Below, in pieces: positions 34,911-48,012 of a DNA stretch of 64,000 bases (position 1 is the first letter of the stretch; every line of letters starts with the position of its first letter). The stretch is taken from contig NC_056759.1 in the NCBI RefSeq assembly GCF_018687715.1, positions 34,686,385 through 34,750,384 on the forward strand. Direction: 5' to 3'. The stretch is from Carya illinoinensis (Eukaryota; Streptophyta; Magnoliopsida; Fagales; Juglandaceae). Both the position numbers and the translations under genes were made by a program. The notes beneath the pieces are model-generated. The model had not been told where the DNA came from and searched no databases. It saw only the letters and a list, made by a program, of their open reading frames with translations.

Positions 34911-36244
34911 TGAAGAACCAATGGGAGGTCAAGGTCATGTGGAATAAGATGGGTTAAGAGTTAGGACTAGTTTATTACGTAAGTTTTACATTTAGTATTC
35001 TTTTAAATATAAAAGAAATGATGTGAGGTTGTGCATGCATGCAGATTGCTATCTGACATACACATTAATGGACTGGATGAAATGTGCTTAGCATGAAATC
35101 CAGGTAAGTATTACGTTCATACTCTTTTAGAGTTTTCTAAAGTTGTGAAATGAAAATGAATATTTTATGCTTTTATGAAAAGCTGTTCTTTTGAAATAAA
35201 AGAAAAATAAATGTTTTCTTAGAATAAAAATACTTTACGAATCTATGCTAAGGTATTAAGGTTAAGTATAAGTATGTACTGGCCTTATTTGGCAGCTCCT
35301 TTTTACGCACCCCAAGAATACTTGTATGTATGTGATTGGATGCTATACGTAGTATGTATTGTATGTATGTTCCATGAAAAGAAGATTTAATGTTTTATGT
35401 TACAATTTTATTTTATTTTTTTTATGAAATGATCTGATGCATATAATGAATGAAAAGAAAGGAAATGACTGAAAGAAATGAATGTTTTAATATATGATAT
35501 TACATAATGGCCATGATTGATGAATGGTGGTACCAAAGAACTGGGTAGATTCCAATGCCGGGTAAGTAGTACAGGTAGTGCACCTAGTGCTGCCCTTTGG
35601 CTGAGGGATTCCCAACTCGCGGCCATAGGCGGAATTAGGTCCAAAAGACTGCTAACCCCAACATACGGGACGTAATAGTGTGTACCGGCCATAAGAAAGT
35701 GATAAGATTAATTGTATGCATAAAGGGTTTTAGTTTTATGAAGAAAAGTACAAGATGAGAAATGTATTGAGGAATGAAAACATTTTTTTTAAAACCCCAC
35801 CTTATAATGTTTAAAAAAAAAAACGTTTTATGTAAAATATGTATATGAGTGAGAGTGCATGAATGGAAACTTATGTTCTTATATTTTTACGGCATAAAGT
35901 AGTACTTACTGGGTATTTGACATATTTTTTTTAAGTGTGCCCCATCTAGGAATGAAATGAGGATGGAGCGTTAGGATATATATGGCCAAAGAAAAAGGTG
36001 ACGGAAGCCTAGACCCTTTTTGTGTAATTTATGAAAAACATTTTTGTAAAGGACTTGTATTTTAAATAAATGATTTCCGCTGCAAAACTCTCTCTTAGCT
36101 TTGTAAATGTAAATTTTAAATCTAACTGTAGAATCTTTTATACCTTGGGAAGGGAAGGAAAAGTTTTTAAAAAATTTAATAATTTCGGTTTTTTTAAAAA
36201 AAAGCTATTTTTCTAAAAGTCCAACCACAAGGACGAATGTCACA
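34911..36244 (+). repeat. Probable LTR fragment of another Ty3/gypsy element
   Basis: The region ends GGACGAATGTCACA at 36244, directly against CACTA transposase codons. It contains phrases common in plant gypsy LTRs (CAATGCCGGGTAAGTAGTAC, ACGGGACGTAATAGTGTGTA) and no ORF. The left edge coincides with the outer end of the Athila/Tat LTR, so it was probably truncated there. Boundary and family are tentative. Confidence 0.5.
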
Positions 36245-38487
36245 GATTGTGTCCTATTTTGGCCAGAGAATGAGCATGTGAATAGGTGTCCCGTTTGCCA
36301 TGAATGAAGATGGACATCTGAGAAGCAGAATATACCCCAAAAGATGGTATGTCACTTTCCACTAATACCGTGATTACAACAGTTATTTATGTCAAGTGCA
36401 ACGGTTGTAGACATGACATGGCATTTATCAGCTAGAGTTAGGAATGAGAATGTATTGTCACAACCTATTGATTCTTAAGTTTGAAAGGAGTTTGATTTAG
36501 AACACCCATGGTTTGTTGAAAAACCTCGAAATGTGGGACTTGAGTTGTCAACATATGAGTTTAATCCGTTTGGAAACATGAGTATAAGTCATAGTACTTG
36601 GCTGGCTCATCTGTCTATATGAAAACTGTTTGTTATACAATGTCAAGGAACTAAAAGTGTATGTATACATGATTGGAAGGTGTGTGTACATATGATTCGA
36701 AGATCACTACATTAAAAATTCATGATTGTCTTATGAGTTTTGCTACATATAAGCAAAGTCACGTACTAATCTGAGTACCAATACTGATTCCTTCATATTC
36801 AAAATTTAAATTAGCATTGTTTTTAATAAAATCTACTTTTTGACCAATCACATTAGATTGGTGCACATATTAATGTGCAATTATGATTGTAACTAGATTT
36901 TTTCTTGTCTTATTTTTTACAACGTATCTTGCCAATTGGTATCAATGGTTATTTGACGAGGGATGTGCGTATAGTTTTGACTGAGTTAGGTGCAGTTTTC
37001 AAAGTTCTATGTGCTAGAACATTGAATTTACAAGCTTTAGAATGAATGGAACTAGAAATTGTTATAATATTGTGTAAGTTTGAGAATATTTACCCACCGT
37101 AGTTCTTAATTGTAATGGTCCACCTAGCCGTTCATTTGACACGTGAGGCTCGACTTGCAGGACCAGTCCAGTATAAATAGATGTATCTAATTGAAAGGTT
37201 CCTTGGAAAGTTGAAACGCACAGTGGGTAACAAGACCCACCCAAAAGGTTCAATTGCATAAATATATATTGACGATGAGTGATAATCATTCTGTTCAAAG
37301 TACTTTCGTGGAGTTGACAAGAAGTTTGATTGGTTAGAAAGAAACTTTGATGTTGATCAAGCTACACAGACAAATGGGTTTTTTATATTTGTCCAATACA
37401 TACGTTCACTTGGTGCAGAGCGTGGTTATTACATATGTGGAACAAAGTTTGAAAAAGCCCAATGGTACGTGCTAAACAAATGTTCTGAGATAGAGAGCCA
37501 CTTGAAGTAAGTTGTCATTATTTGTCAATTAATATTTTAATATCCTTAAAAAATTATAAGATTATAAATTATTTAGTAATTTTTATTTTCAGTGACCATA
37601 TCAACGTGCTCAAAGAATATAGAGTAACTAAGTCGATAAACTAGAAACATGAAGAAGAGGTCCCCAAATGATTTGAAAAATCGGTAATGTGGATGTATTT
37701 CCATTTTGCATATTGTACTTATGATTGTTTGCATATTGTATATCTATGCTATATTCACTATGTAGGTTGTACAAATGTATGCGAGTCATAAGAATGATTT
37801 CTTGAAAGAACTATATGCATTAGCACATGGCCCATTGAGACGCACAATTCGATATTTTGCATGTATTTCTAGGGGTGTAGGTATCATCACACAATAGATT
37901 AAGAAAGTTATCGAAAAATACAAAACAGTGACGTCTTAGTCAAAGGAATCATAAGGGAGAAAAAATTGATTTCTATAGAGTTATTGTCGATATAATTGGC
38001 TTGAAATATTTGGGAAGTTTGTAGTATACCTATTTAAGTGCACTTGGTGGGATTTAAGCAATCCTTAAAGGGTCATGTGCAATGCTAAATATTTTTTGGG
38101 TATTAATACATCATGAAAATGGTACGATGATGATCATTTTATTTTGACTTCTCAAATATCTCAAGTCTTCTATTTAGATGATCCTAGTTTTGGGAATCAA
38201 TGACGGGTGATACAAAGGTTTTTTCCAAGAAATATATATGATTTTAATCCCGAGGGAGGGGGAAGACAAAAATCAAGAAAAGGGTCCCTCTACACAAGAA
38301 ACATATCAAGAAAGTCAACCCGTCTTTAATTTTATTGTGTATTTGAGCCAGTATGATGTGATTCCTTTACATAGGAAAGATATTGAGGCTAAAATTATTG
38401 ATGTGATAATCGAAGAAAATATTGAATCATCTGAAGTATCTACAGATGAGGAGGGCAAATGTTCAACTAAAACTGATATTGATGAGT
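36245..38487 (+). pseudogene. CACTA TNP2 transposase, broken
   Basis: Pieces of a plant En/Spm TNP2 appear in order. They are the zinc-like start DCVLFWPENEHVNRCPVCHE and NIPQKMVCHFPLIP (36246-36350), then MTWHLSARVRNENVLSQPID, HPWFVEKPRNVGLELS and FNPFGNMSISHSTWLAHLS (36415-36620). After a gap come VMVHLAVHLTREARLAGPVQ and a YLIERFLGKLKRTVGNKTHP stretch (37115-37240; DUF4218), then ELYALAHGPLRRTIRYFAC, VDIIGLKYLGSL, LFKCTWWDL and YLDDPSFGN (37810-38200; DUF4216). Many stops, shifts and a deletion near 36640-37000 show it is dead. The part before FWPENEH is cut off by the LTR at 36244. Confidence 0.88.
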
Positions 38488-38559
38488 GATGTGTTTTGTG
38501 TTCACATGACATTTTATGACAAATTTTTTATGTTATATGTGTCTCAATGCTTTTAAATC

Positions 38560-40046
38560 ATGCCCACCAAGAGGAAGGAAGTTCGCATCTCATCCCCAGT
38601 CGTTCCTAATTGTTCGATTGACTCACCAATAGAGATTAACTCTCTAGAACAAGGTAAAACATTGATAAAAATTTTGTCTCAATTAAGGTAAATCATACAT
38701 ATTATTTTTAATTTATCATTTCCCTCATTTCTACCATAAATATGATTTTCTATCGAGCTAAAAGTACAATCTTGTCAAGGTCGAGGTACAACTAGAGGCA
38801 TCACATTAGAAAATATTGTAAAATAGATAAGATTAAAGTTAACATTCTTGATGATCACACTGGAGGTGAAGGAGAACCGCTTCACATATGGGTAATCTTA
38901 TACGAACTTATTCACCTTCGGCTACATGTTCTTGGTATAAAGTTTCCCAATATGTTAATGACCTTATTAAGAAGTATTGTTTGGTAATGTTTAATTTATT
39001 TATCAAATTACTTAATGTGCAGAAGACAAAATATAGAATATGTAAATGATTTGTTCGTATAATAATTTTTTTAAGGATGACTTCGATCTAAATTTTGGTT
39101 AGAGAGAGGAGTGTAAGACTGTTGATTAGCTTATGTGTAATAAATTCCGCAAATATAAGACAAGATGTTATGAGCATTATAATAAATTTGAGAACAAGGA
39201 CGAGCAGCACTAACATCCTTTTCACGATGTTTGACCTTTCAAATGGGAAAACGTTTGTGGCATGTTTGCAAATCCTGAATATAATGTAAATGACTTATTT
39301 TACATGTCATATTTTATAATTGCTCTTGCTAATATTTACTAATTATTTGCAGGAGCAAATTTCTATTACATAATAGGTTGCTTAAGTTTGTTATTTGTCG
39401 TAGTTTAATATTTTTTTTTATCTAAAAAGAATATGTTTATTGTAGAAAGAATCATATATCAATTATGATCTGAAAAAATTATATGTTGCTCACATATTGA
39501 TCATAATAGAGAGTGAACTCATCCCAATGCAAGTGAAAATTATGTAAGCATACAAATATTTGTTTTTTTATTATAAAAATATCTGTTTTAATTAAATATA
39601 TTCATATATTTGTGAAAGCATTAATTCTTTTTCTTTGTGTAAGAAAAAATGGTTACCCTGCATGTTGAATCTGCAACTGATCAAAATTTTTTAATAAGTG
39701 ATGTTGACATTTTAAAAAAATTCTGGATCAGCGTTCAAGATGCTTGAGCGGTTTGGGTCGTTGCGTCAAACCTTCTAGCTTTCCTCATCATCCAACGATG
39801 CCTCCAACACTTCTAGAGCTTTAAAGGAAGCAGGTAGCAAGGTTTGGGATTAAGCAATTGAGGACAAAGCAGCATGAGTTAGAGGCCCAACTAGCACAAC
39901 AAGCAGACATGGAGATTTGATTGAAACAACAAGAATAGCAACAAGATGAGTTCATGAGAGAGATGCAGCTCCAAATGCAAATGATGATACAACAATTCAG
40001 GCCTCCTAACAACAAACTGAATAATTTTACTTCTTTTTGTGTATGA
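38560..40046 (+). pseudogene. CACTA second ORF (Transposase_24-like), broken
   Basis: A possible start MPTKRKEVRISSPVVPNCSI at 38560 is followed by a GRGTTRGITLENIVK motif (about 38780-38825), the conserved RG.TRG.TLE box of the plant Ptta/En/Spm ORF, then KVNILDDHTGGEGEP. The C-terminal piece (about 39840-40046) is Gln-rich and coiled-coil-like: HELEAQLAQQADMEI and DEFMREMQLQMQMMIQQFRP. Possible introns and many stops lie between. Confidence 0.7.
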
Positions 40047-40149
40047 TGAATAATGTTTTCTTTATTTAGTTTGCACTTATGAGACTACTTATGTTTATTG
40101 AACAAACTCTAATGTATTTAAGGTTTTTTATTATTAGTTAAAAAAATTC

Positions 40150-40777
40150 TTATTGTTCAACTGCCAAAAAACCGTTTGAACATATATGCAATCCAACCAC
40201 TTGAATGGCTATAAAGAACATTCAAATGTAATCTGTAATCGGTGTTCAAATATAGATACAACAATGTTCGAACGTAATAAGCATTCGAATGATTTCTTAC
40301 TACACCGAACATTATATATATGTTCGAAGACTATATTCAACGTTCAAACATTTTTCACTGAGAATACGTGCGAATAGAATTCGATGAAGCACTCAACGCA
40401 ATGTGTTCAAAATAGTTGTATGGCCGAACACTGAATTTAATGGTCGAACATTTCTATGTAACATTACATTCTAACATATTTGGATTCGATCAACCACTTA
40501 ACCCAACGCGTACATAATGTACCGTCAATGTAATGAGTTACCCGTTGGAACATCTATTTGGGATGAAATTTAATCATTACAGAAAAAACATTATGTTGGT
40601 ACGCCATTAACAGTTTTGTTCTATTTTGACACAAAAAGCATTATTTAAGACGAAATTCAAGTTTTCATCTCAAAAAATATTTTGGGAGACTGGCCTTGAG
40701 ATGACTTTTTTTTTTTTTTTTTTTTTTTTTGTCCCAAAAAAATCTTTGGGATGAAATTACTATTTTCTGTTGTAGTG
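40150..40777 (+). repeat. CACTA right subterminal region and terminus
   Basis: GTTCGAACGT/CGTTTGAAC-type words recur at about 40170, 40267, 40283, 40321 and 40340. GGGATGAAATT occurs twice (40561 and 40748). A 22-base poly(T) run lies at 40708-40729. The end ATTTTCTGTTGTAGTG is the CACTA terminal motif; subterminal repeats of this kind bind the element's own protein in En/Spm. Confidence 0.75.
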
Positions 40778-41222
40778 CAAAGAGGCGCCCATCAAGATCA
40801 TTAGAGATTCCCATCATGGTATGATCAAATGCCCTATATTTTATAGCAAATGTTTTAGAAATAATGATCATACCAAAGTTTTAGATTCCCATCATCATGA
40901 CATGTTGACAATTGCTAAACATTTTGATTTGCAGGATCTGAATTCTAAGGACAATTACTAAGCGCATGTGCTGTACTCTTGGGGAAAAGTAGTGTTGCAC
41001 ATGTTTCTTTTCTGGACAGCTTGCACATATATATTGTTTAGATCCTAATGGGAATTAAAGATTTAATAACTATATTTAGTAAAATAATATTTGCATTGAA
41101 GAAAGATGAAATTAAATTAAAAGATCTGTAAGCATTGTTCTTGTAAGTTGTGTTAGACACAGCTAGCACATCATGTTAATTTTGGATCCTAGTGGGAATT
41201 AAAAGATGTGCGGTTTGAATAG
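40778..41222. other. Spacer, no gene seen
   Basis: Single-copy-looking AT-rich sequence between the CACTA terminus and the next MITE. I see no coding signal. Confidence 0.4.
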
Positions 41223-41385
41223 TGAGTTAAGAAGAGATGGTTTTAGATGAAAGTTAAATAAAATATTGTTAGAATATTATTTTTTAATAATATTATTGTT
41301 TTAGGATTTGAAAAAGTTGAATTATTTATTATATTTTGTGTGAAAATTTGAAAAAGTTTTAATGATGAGATGAGATGAGATTAAA
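41223..41385 (+). repeat. Dispersed GATGAGATGAG repeat, copy 2
   Basis: Same family as 4968-5140 and 60824-61000. It shares GATGAAAGTTAAATAAAATA, AAATATTGTTAGAATATTAT and GATGAGATGAGATGAGATTA, and is flanked by CACTATCCAAACGAC, a phrase also met at ends of such repeats. Confidence 0.65.
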
Positions 41386-43335
41386 CATTTTCACTATCCA
41401 AACGACATTACCATCCTAAACAAGGAATGGGTCTCAATCTGATCACTTGATTCCCCATAAAGATTGAGAAGTCAATTACGAATCATTCTCACTTGAGTTC
41501 CCATCAAAATTAAGGAGTCAAAGAATCTTCTCTAGGCAAGACAATAGCTTTATCAATATTTATCAGTCTAATAGCTTTGTCAAGGTACATGGTTGATTGC
41601 AAACTTCAAAGCCCCCGCCCCGCCCCTCTCACTATATAATTATACAAATGCATGTACATACCGCCCATGAACATTGGCTTTCTTTTAAAAACAACATATT
41701 GATCATCTTTGACTATTGAGTCCAGGAATGCAAGAACCAAAAAAGAACGAGCAAGCTGTGAGATAAAACAAGTGGGAAAAAAAAAATTGATCTTTGGTCA
41801 TATAAGGAGCTTCCGACTGCCACAAACAAAACCAAAGCCATGCATGCTAACAACTGGGAACAAATCAATGTGCAAGCAAAACAAACTTATATATTATAAA
41901 CACCAAAATTCAAGGGAATCCAAAGAAGTAAACACATGGCATCAAGGGTTTCGCTCCACCAAAGCATAGAAGTTGAACCTGTTCAATCGGGTACCCGGGT
42001 ATACCCGGCCCGAAACCTAGGTTTCAAATGCGGGCCGAGTTCTGGCCCAGCTTATCTCGAGTTGTAACCTGGGCTAGAACTCGAAAATCTGGGTTTTGGA
42101 GTACTATACCTAGAGTTTTTTTTTTTTCACAAAAACCTATATTATTATTATTTTCAAGAAAAATATAATATTGAAAAACATTATTATTATTTTTTAATCT
42201 AAAAGCCTCTATATATAAAACAATTAATATTTCTGGTTAATGTTATGATAAGTGTTACCTTTCAAAAATAAAATAAAATAAAATAAAAACAACTAATTAC
42301 CTTTTTAACTAATTACATTATTTGGTATTTATATATTACATTACAAAACACAATTATAATATATGAAAATTAATATCTAATGGTCCTCTTTTACTGCAGG
42401 ATCTTGTTCCATTAAGGTTGAAGTCACAAATATTGCATTGCCCAAATTCATCTGGGACATCAGAATCCCGACCACTGCTAGATCAAATTATGCTAGCATA
42501 GATTCAAATGGTTCATCTTACGCGAAGATAATAAGACTTCTCAAGTACTATCTCTGCAAAAATGACATTTACATATCAATGACAATATTAGAGAGACCTT
42601 ATAAATTAACATTTAAAAATTCTTAATTAAATGCCTAAACTCAATTGAAATATCATGCTTGAGACAATATTTGCACCATAGCAGATCCAATACTCTAGAC
42701 TCCTATAATCTATAGCACCTCCGCACAAACGAGCACATCTAGTCATCCACTCCTCCAATCTCTGAAAACATCAAAGAGCTCATCAACAATAATCTAAGCC
42801 TAAGGTGATCAACAGAACATGGTGGCAGTGGTCTAGAACTAAGATGAAGAAGAAAAAAAACTAAGTTTTAATGGTAGAAAGTGAGGATTGGAGAAAAGAA
42901 CTGGCAAATTGATTAGAGTATAAGAGGCATATAACCTCGAGATTATATTCCAAATAAAAACAAGGTCCAAGAAGAGAATAATCGAATCATAAATCTAATA
43001 AAGGATGGAAGTTGAGTCCTCGCCATGTTGGCCAAGTCAAACCTGCGGTCCTTTTGGTGGGGTGACTCAAGTGCCATTCTTCTCTACTGTAGCATCATCA
43101 GGATTCCCTTGAACAACTACCAGTTTTTTTTAATTATTATTATTATTAAAACCCTCACTTATGGCAGAGGAAAACCTTATGAATACCAACAACTCAAACC
43201 ACTCTCAAACAAACCAACCTATACAAAAAAGAAACACATGAAACACTTAAAGCCATAAAAAATAACCCCAGAGGACTGAGGCGATCCCAACATAGTAAAA
43301 CCATTGCAACCAAACACTCAATCTACGACCATCCT
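41386..43335. other. Spacer with a GGGTACCCGGG-rich repeat, no gene seen
   Basis: At 41975-42120 there is a GC-rich patch (TCGGGTACCCGGGTATACCC, GGCCCGAAACCTAGGTTTC). A loosely matching reverse patch lies at 45850-46010, so the two may be ends of non-autonomous elements. The rest is AT-rich without coding signal. Confidence 0.4.
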
Positions 43336-43339
43336 AAAG

Positions 43340-44240
43340 AGACGGTAAACCCATTGCATCCACACGTAGAATACCCCTCAACTTCCTTGGAAGCCAGCCA
43401 CTCAGATCGTAGCTCCATACAAGTCCCTCTTCACCTTGTCGAGCAAGGTAGTCAACAGCTTGATTCCGTTCTCTGAATTGATTAATCACCTTATAATGTA
43501 AGCCCTCTAATTCCTTGAGAAGGTCATCCCAGTAATCCTATAAATACCATAAACTACAACACCGCTTATTCAACTAATCAACCACTACCTTCAAGTCACA
43601 TTGCAGGTGAACATGCGTACAGGACATAGATTTACACAATCTAACTCCTTGTAGTAGTGCACGTAACTCAGCCTCAGTATTGGTGTCGAAACCATATGAT
43701 GCAGAAAAACCAGCCTTAATATTTCCTTTGTGATCTCTTATCACTCGACCCCCACCACAATTTCCTGGGCTCCCATGACAACTACCGTCTACATTTAGCT
43801 TCCACCATCCACCAGGAGGTTTCATCCACGTAACTGTTCGCACTTTTTGTACAACACTACCATGGATCGGTATTTCCAGTGCATTGAACATTTGACAATC
43901 ACTTTGAGAGATCTTCAACTCGGTCGAATCACGCACCAAAGTACCTAGCAAAATTGAATGGACCTCCAAACTCCTACATGATTTTCCTGGATGCCTTCCA
44001 TTCGGGCTTTGCAACGCCTTCACCATAAACACCATGTAATTATACTGGGCAAAAGGCCAATCAACACTCCTTGTTTGGTACCTTTCCGTGCACAATTAAA
44101 CTAGGCCTCCACTATTAAACTAGGCCTCCACTCAGTTCCACCAACTGTTAGTCTGCAAACAAGAAACTCCCAACGCAACAGTAGCAACACGCCGTACTTT
44201 CTCTGCAATGTAACCTGTTGCCAGCACATGGTCCATCGTT
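43340..44240 (-). pseudogene. LINE RNase H domain fragment
   Basis: ORF 44095-43574 reads WWKLNVDGSCHGSPGNCGGG, RVIRDHKGNIKAGFSASYGF, NTEAELRALLQGVRLCK and VHLQCDLKVVVD. The Asp (VDGS), Glu (AEL) and Asp (QCD) catalytic residues of the RVT_3 RNase H are kept. Weaker similarity continues to about 43340 (ELEGLHYKVINQFRERNQA). The sequence upstream to 44240 fits the LINE region before RNase H. It is a 3' fragment of a plant L1 LINE. Confidence 0.82.
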
Positions 44241-44249
44241 CAACAACTA

Positions 44250-45504
44250 CCAGTTATACATCAACTATTGTTGGTCAACTTCATCTTCCAAATACGACCA
44301 TCCATACACCACCATTCTTTGCCATCAATCACCCACACTACCACCATGTCCCATTTCCACTTCAAGAGTTGAAATCAGCGCTAGGAAGAACATAGCAACA
44401 ACCCCCATAATTCTTCTAATTTGTTCTGAAAGCAAAAGATAGGGTGGGTAGGCAAATTAGGAAGACAAAGATTGGTAATTGAATTCATTAGTTTAAATAG
44501 ATTTCTGCATTATGGATATCTGATTCCATAAGTTAATATGATCTTTTCTTCCATGTGAAGCTTTATCAAACTTAAGCACCTTAGCTATGTGGCATGAGTA
44601 GATTTGTGTATTTCTGCCTCCATATATGCCGGTTTTGTGATGCAATGAGCCGCTGCTACACAAAGCTCAGAAAGTATGTCTTGTGAAATGATTTGAAAAG
44701 AAAACATTGTCACTTCAAAGTGTTGCTTATGAGTGGTTTGTATCTACATTTACTATGTATCTTACCATATAGGGATTAATAATAACACATAGGGATTAAT
44801 AATATGAAGTAGGAAGGACTAACATAACCTATTTAGAAACGGGTAAAACGCAAAAAAGGTATTGGGTCCAAGACCAATAAGCAAATTAGAACCCACAATG
44901 AAGATCTGCGCATCAAAAATACCATTTATTATTTATAAAGCATATGCAACTAGAAAATATGACAGCTACCAACATTAATTGCACCATCACTTGCATTAAT
45001 GGCAATAATTAATTTCTAAAATAGCCAAAAGTTGTATACTAATGAAATATCACAGTCCTGTCAAACATCTGTTAAAAGGAAAATGGTATTTCAATGCATA
45101 TGATGGTTGGATCTACATGCGAAAAATAACATCCCCTGTGCTATTTCAACCACTCATTCCCACCCTAAAACAACCCATATTATTATGTTCTTAAACTATA
45201 TTTTTTGTTTGAAAAGCAGATCTCCACAAAATAATGCAAGAAACAACCCAAAAGTAAAAAACAACCTAGATTTGCACTAGTCATATACCAAAATTTCCCT
45301 CACCTAAGAGCATATCTACTCTAAGAGTAGATCAAAGAGTAGTAGGGTTTCGACACTCATCAGAGGAAGGCCATGGTTTCGGCACTTAACAGTCCAACCT
45401 CATCTTCCCTAACTCAAGACTCAAAACTCAAAACCCATCACAAAACTAAAAACCCTTGACAAAAATTTGGTCGAGCAGATCTAGAAAACCATGTTTATAA
45501 ATGC

Positions 45505-45549
<45 letters not shown>

Positions 45550-45727
45550 GAAATGCAAGTGTTATGTCTTAAACAATTCTGTAATAATGAAATGGAAACT
45601 ATGTAGACACTTCGAGGGGCCTGGTTCCCTCTTCGACGGCTCATAACATACTTTCCCCCTTCAGAAGAGCTAGCAGTTAGAGCCTTGAGAGAAACAACCG
45701 CAAAAACTTAGGGTTTCACCGTTCAGC

Positions 45728-45782
<55 letters not shown>

Positions 45783-47820
45783 ACTGACTGACTTCCCGCA
45801 GGGGGGTTGGGGGTTAGGGCATCACGATTCACAAAAAGTTTTGTTTAAACTTAGGTACTGAGTTTAAAACTGATACCCGGATGTCAAAACCGTATCCGAG
45901 CATAATAGGCCCAATTTTAAATATGTAGGTTTCAGACCGGGTTGCACTTGGGCTGGAACCCGTAACCAGATAACCGGGTCCCGGACCTGGCTGGGAAAAA
46001 ACCCTAAGAGAACAAACTGGGAGCAAGCTGGAAGATCATAATAATTTGTAGTTCTATATATATATATATATTATTAAAACGTTAACATCAAATTTGTCAT
46101 TTTCGTCGTATGCCACTATATATCTTCAATAATATATATATATATATATATGTAAAATACGTTGTGACTACTTCAAATCAACCTGTTAGATCCAGCCTGC
46201 ATTTCATGTCCTCATGAATCTCTAGAGGGACTCATTCATGAACCCACCCAATTATTGTTCTGGTCTTGGCCGATATATATATATATATATACACACACCC
46301 ACGTGACATATATACACATATAATATGTATATATGGGGTCCTCCGCAATTAGCTAGTGGGAGGAAAATGATTTATATAGAATATATTTTGGGACTTAGGA
46401 AGTTTGGTATAATTTGTTTATGGAAAAAAGTGAGAGATACGACAACATGAAAAAAATTCATTTTTTCATAGTGATCGCTCAAGTACTTTTTCTTTCAAAG
46501 GCACAGCCATAGTACTTTGCACACCCTATATATAACGTACTCTATCCACCATTCTTCTGATTAAATTTAAACCCCTAAACTTTCAAGATTTTTTAATAAT
46601 GACAGCTTTACAATAACTCCTTTATCAGCTCGATCCTTTCAAGTAGGACAACTGTGCTCGTTGAAGATCACTAGCTAGAAATGTTGTGAAAGAAAAATGA
46701 AGCATGGAGCTCATGCATTACTACAGCTCAGCTGCATTTGCTCGTTGATCAAGATCAAATGGTAAGCTAGCTAGCTTTCCACAATCGAAACTAAGTACGA
46801 ATTCATCTTCAGCATCATCCCAGCCAAAACAAATCCCGGACAAAGCCAGCCAATACCCAAAGACCACCCATTTAAAACATACAAAAGCACGACTCCTAGG
46901 GTCTCCTTCCACCAAACCTCAAACCCAACCACCCCGAAAACTAATACCAACAAGATCAAACAAAACCGAAAACCAGACATCAAAACCCTTCAATCAGACT
47001 TAGAAAAAGGGTGATGACACATCTACAACTCTTTTAAAATTATTTTACCACTCATTTTACAATAGACCAATTTTTACAAACATACTCTTATTAAATATGA
47101 ATCTCAATTTTATATAGAGTTGTAAAAGAGTTATAAATTAATATTTTTTTCTTCTTACAAAAACAATTAAATCAATGCCAATGCAATGCTACAATGAAAC
47201 CTGCTTCAATCAGACCTATGAAAAAAATAATAATAATAATAATACAAGAAAAATGAGCATCTATGATGGATTATTTATGACGAGAATGATTATTTGGAAA
47301 GAAAATAAACTCCTTTTAGCAGGAAATAATCATTTTGATAAGAAATAGCTGGCCACAAATGAGTAATGTTAAATCGACATCGGTGCACAGTGCTTTGTGC
47401 AATGGTGAAACTTGCCATTGCTTTTTGTTTAGAAGATCAACTCTGGTGAAGTGCCCTGCATGAACCAGGTGTTTGATATTTCCGTCATTGAATATTATTT
47501 TGGAGTATCAATGATGTGATATTATAATTCTATCATAATATTTCAGGTAATTAATATTATTTACATAAACATCAATCTTAATTGGCATTATATTTTATCA
47601 TAGGATGAAAGTAGTAAGTATCCGTATTCTAGGACCATAGAACTTAGAAAAAAGGCGCAAAGGCCGGAGGTTGAATTAACCAGTACTGAAGCTTCAGAAG
47701 ACGCCTATTTTAACTTGAAGAGAGGCATGGTTTTTGGAATATTTGATCAAGAGAAATAGAAAGGACAAAGTAGAGAAGCAATTTTGAAGAGATGGCATGG
47801 AGAACATAAGCCATAGAGTG
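44250..47820. other. Spacer with GA microsatellites, no gene supported
   Basis: Two GA runs lie at 45508-45543 and 45732-45779. AT runs occur at about 46053-46070, 46131-46150 and 46271-46291. A reverse GGGTCCCGG-rich patch lies at 45940-46000. A minus-strand ORF at 46983-46771 begins with a hydrophobic stretch but lacks any recognised family. I support no gene here. Confidence 0.4.
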
Positions 47821-47829
47821 ATAAATAAA

Positions 47830-48012
47830 TGAGAAATGTTATTTATCATCCTCATGTACACCATACACCAATATGTGATTTGTCATTTTTATTCTTCTAT
47901 TTAAATACATATATTTACACATTAATATGTGTTTGTTTAAATAGAATAACAAAAATTACAAATCATATGTTGGTGTACAGTGTAAAGGATAATAAGTAGC
48001 ATTTTTCTAAAT
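47830..48012. mobile_element. Hairpin MITE
   Basis: The left arm GAAATGTTATTTATCATCCT, with ACCAATATGTGATTTGTC further in, pairs with the right arm, read in reverse as GAAAAATGCTACTTATTATC and then CCAACATATGATTTGTA. The two arms of about 85 bases meet at an AT-rich centre, so nearly the whole unit can fold. No ORF is present. Confidence 0.75.

Larger units (their letters stand above)
29840..40777 (+). mobile_element. CACTA (En/Spm) transposon, nested and decayed; left end not found
   Basis: The right terminus is exact: ATTTTCTGTTGTAGTG at 40762-40777, the reverse of CACTACAACAGAAAAT. Coding pieces are TNP2 transposase (36245-38487) and a second ORF (38560-40046). Subterminal repeats built on CGTTCGAACG or CGTTTGAACG occur on the left (for example 29908, 30549, 30638, 32036, 32109, 32211) and on the right (for example 40170, 40267, 40340). 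A left CACTA terminus is not visible and may have been lost next to the gypsy element. A MITE, a hAT-like element, an Athila/Tat piece and an LTR lie inside. Its unity as one element is inferred from the matching subterminal words. Confidence 0.65.

Noticed and set aside
39821..40015. Cys-rich minus-strand ORF
   Set aside because: It is the shadow of the Gln/Met-rich coiled-coil end of the CACTA second ORF on the plus strand.
46721..46983. Two overlapping minus-strand ORFs, one with a hydrophobic N-terminus like a signal peptide
   Set aside because: No recognised family, no clear promoter, and the two frames compete. Not enough to call a gene.
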